Source: Planctomycetota bacterium (lineage in GTDB: Bacteria > Planctomycetota > Phycisphaerae > WQYP01). Taken from it: a DNA stretch of 64,000 bases. Shown here piece after piece: positions 63,869 to 64,000 of this stretch. Both the position numbers and the translations under genes were made by a program. A model generated the notes under the pieces. The model was not told the DNA's origin and made no database searches. It worked only from the letters and a program-made list of their open reading frames with translations. Position 1 is the stretch's first letter, and every line of letters begins with the position of its first letter. Location: NCBI GenBank assembly GCA_021818445.1, contig JAKAEB010000007.1, positions 1 through 64,000 of the forward strand, in the 5' to 3' direction.

Positions 63869-64000
63869 CCGGTTGGTTTGACGCCGCCGTGGATTAAGGG
63901 GTGCTGTTCTGGCCCTGTAATCTCCGCGACCTCGGGGTAAAAAGAGGCCGCATGTGTGGAAGCGGTTGGCGTCGGGCGTAAGAGGTAAACGGGTGTTGGT
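63869..64000. other. unassigned right edge
   Basis: GC-rich sequence after the putative promoter. No start of a recognised protein is seen. It may be a leader or the beginning of an RNA gene cut by the window. Confidence 0.3.

Overview
This window looks like chromosome from a Gram-negative, moderately GC-rich member of the Planctomycetota, probably in or near Phycisphaerae. That placement is an inference. It rests on a PEP-CTERM protein, many small lipoproteins of unknown function, Tat-exported glycoside enzymes (GH78-like, aldose epimerase), a GH28-like enzyme, LpxI (lipid A synthesis), and the shape of the tuf-rpmG-tRNA-secE-nusG-rplK locus. Almost everything is housekeeping. The only mobile genes are a solitary RAYT-type transposase at the left edge and an intact ISKra4-like insertion sequence at the right edge.

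Layout. 0-10 kb: RAYT transposase, MATE transporter, ruvAB with a lipoprotein, a metallopeptidase-like lipoprotein with RidA, a secreted Gly/Arg-rich protein, and a cation/proton antiporter with USP domains that is split into two overlapping frames. 10-16 kb: GH78-like Tat lipoprotein, universal stress protein, DinB-like protein, cysteine desulfurase-like enzyme. 16-22.7 kb: a replication locus with dnaN, a dciA-like gene, an intergenic region that has the marks of oriC, nadC, birA, a lipoprotein and dnaB. 22.8-33 kb: aldose 1-epimerase, lipoprotein, acs, pheA, two membrane proteins, mutL. 33-39 kb: groES-groEL, PEP-CTERM protein, intact antiporter-USP fusion. 39-47 kb: scpA with a membrane protein, HNH endonuclease, sugar-phosphate transferase, recA, PIN/TRAM protein. 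47-53.7 kb: tRNA-Thr, tuf, rpmG, tRNA-Trp, secE, nusG, small membrane protein, rplK, TIM-barrel isomerase, lysA. 53.7-64 kb: cinA, GH28, hisD-lpxI, HU-like protein, bioF, cupin, and the insertion sequence.

The most interesting non-coding signal is a family of about 130-nt elements at 9998-10125, 22660-22784 and 28394-28524, with a shorter possible relative at 14615-14680. Each lies on the same strand as, and 60-110 nt upstream of, a gene start. Each is closed by complementary arms of the TTTTTCCGGGC / GCCCGGAAAAA type whose pairing is kept although the bases differ, and the three long copies share a conserved interior. They look like copies of a structured 5' leader RNA, or of a mobile palindromic repeat. 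I do not recognise the class. Other points of interest are the oriC candidate, a 129-bp palindromic element between dnaN and dciA, a +1 frame change in a freshly inserted ISKra4-like element, loss of the usual catalytic acid motif in the GH78 protein, and the ribosomal gene cluster that stops after rplK.
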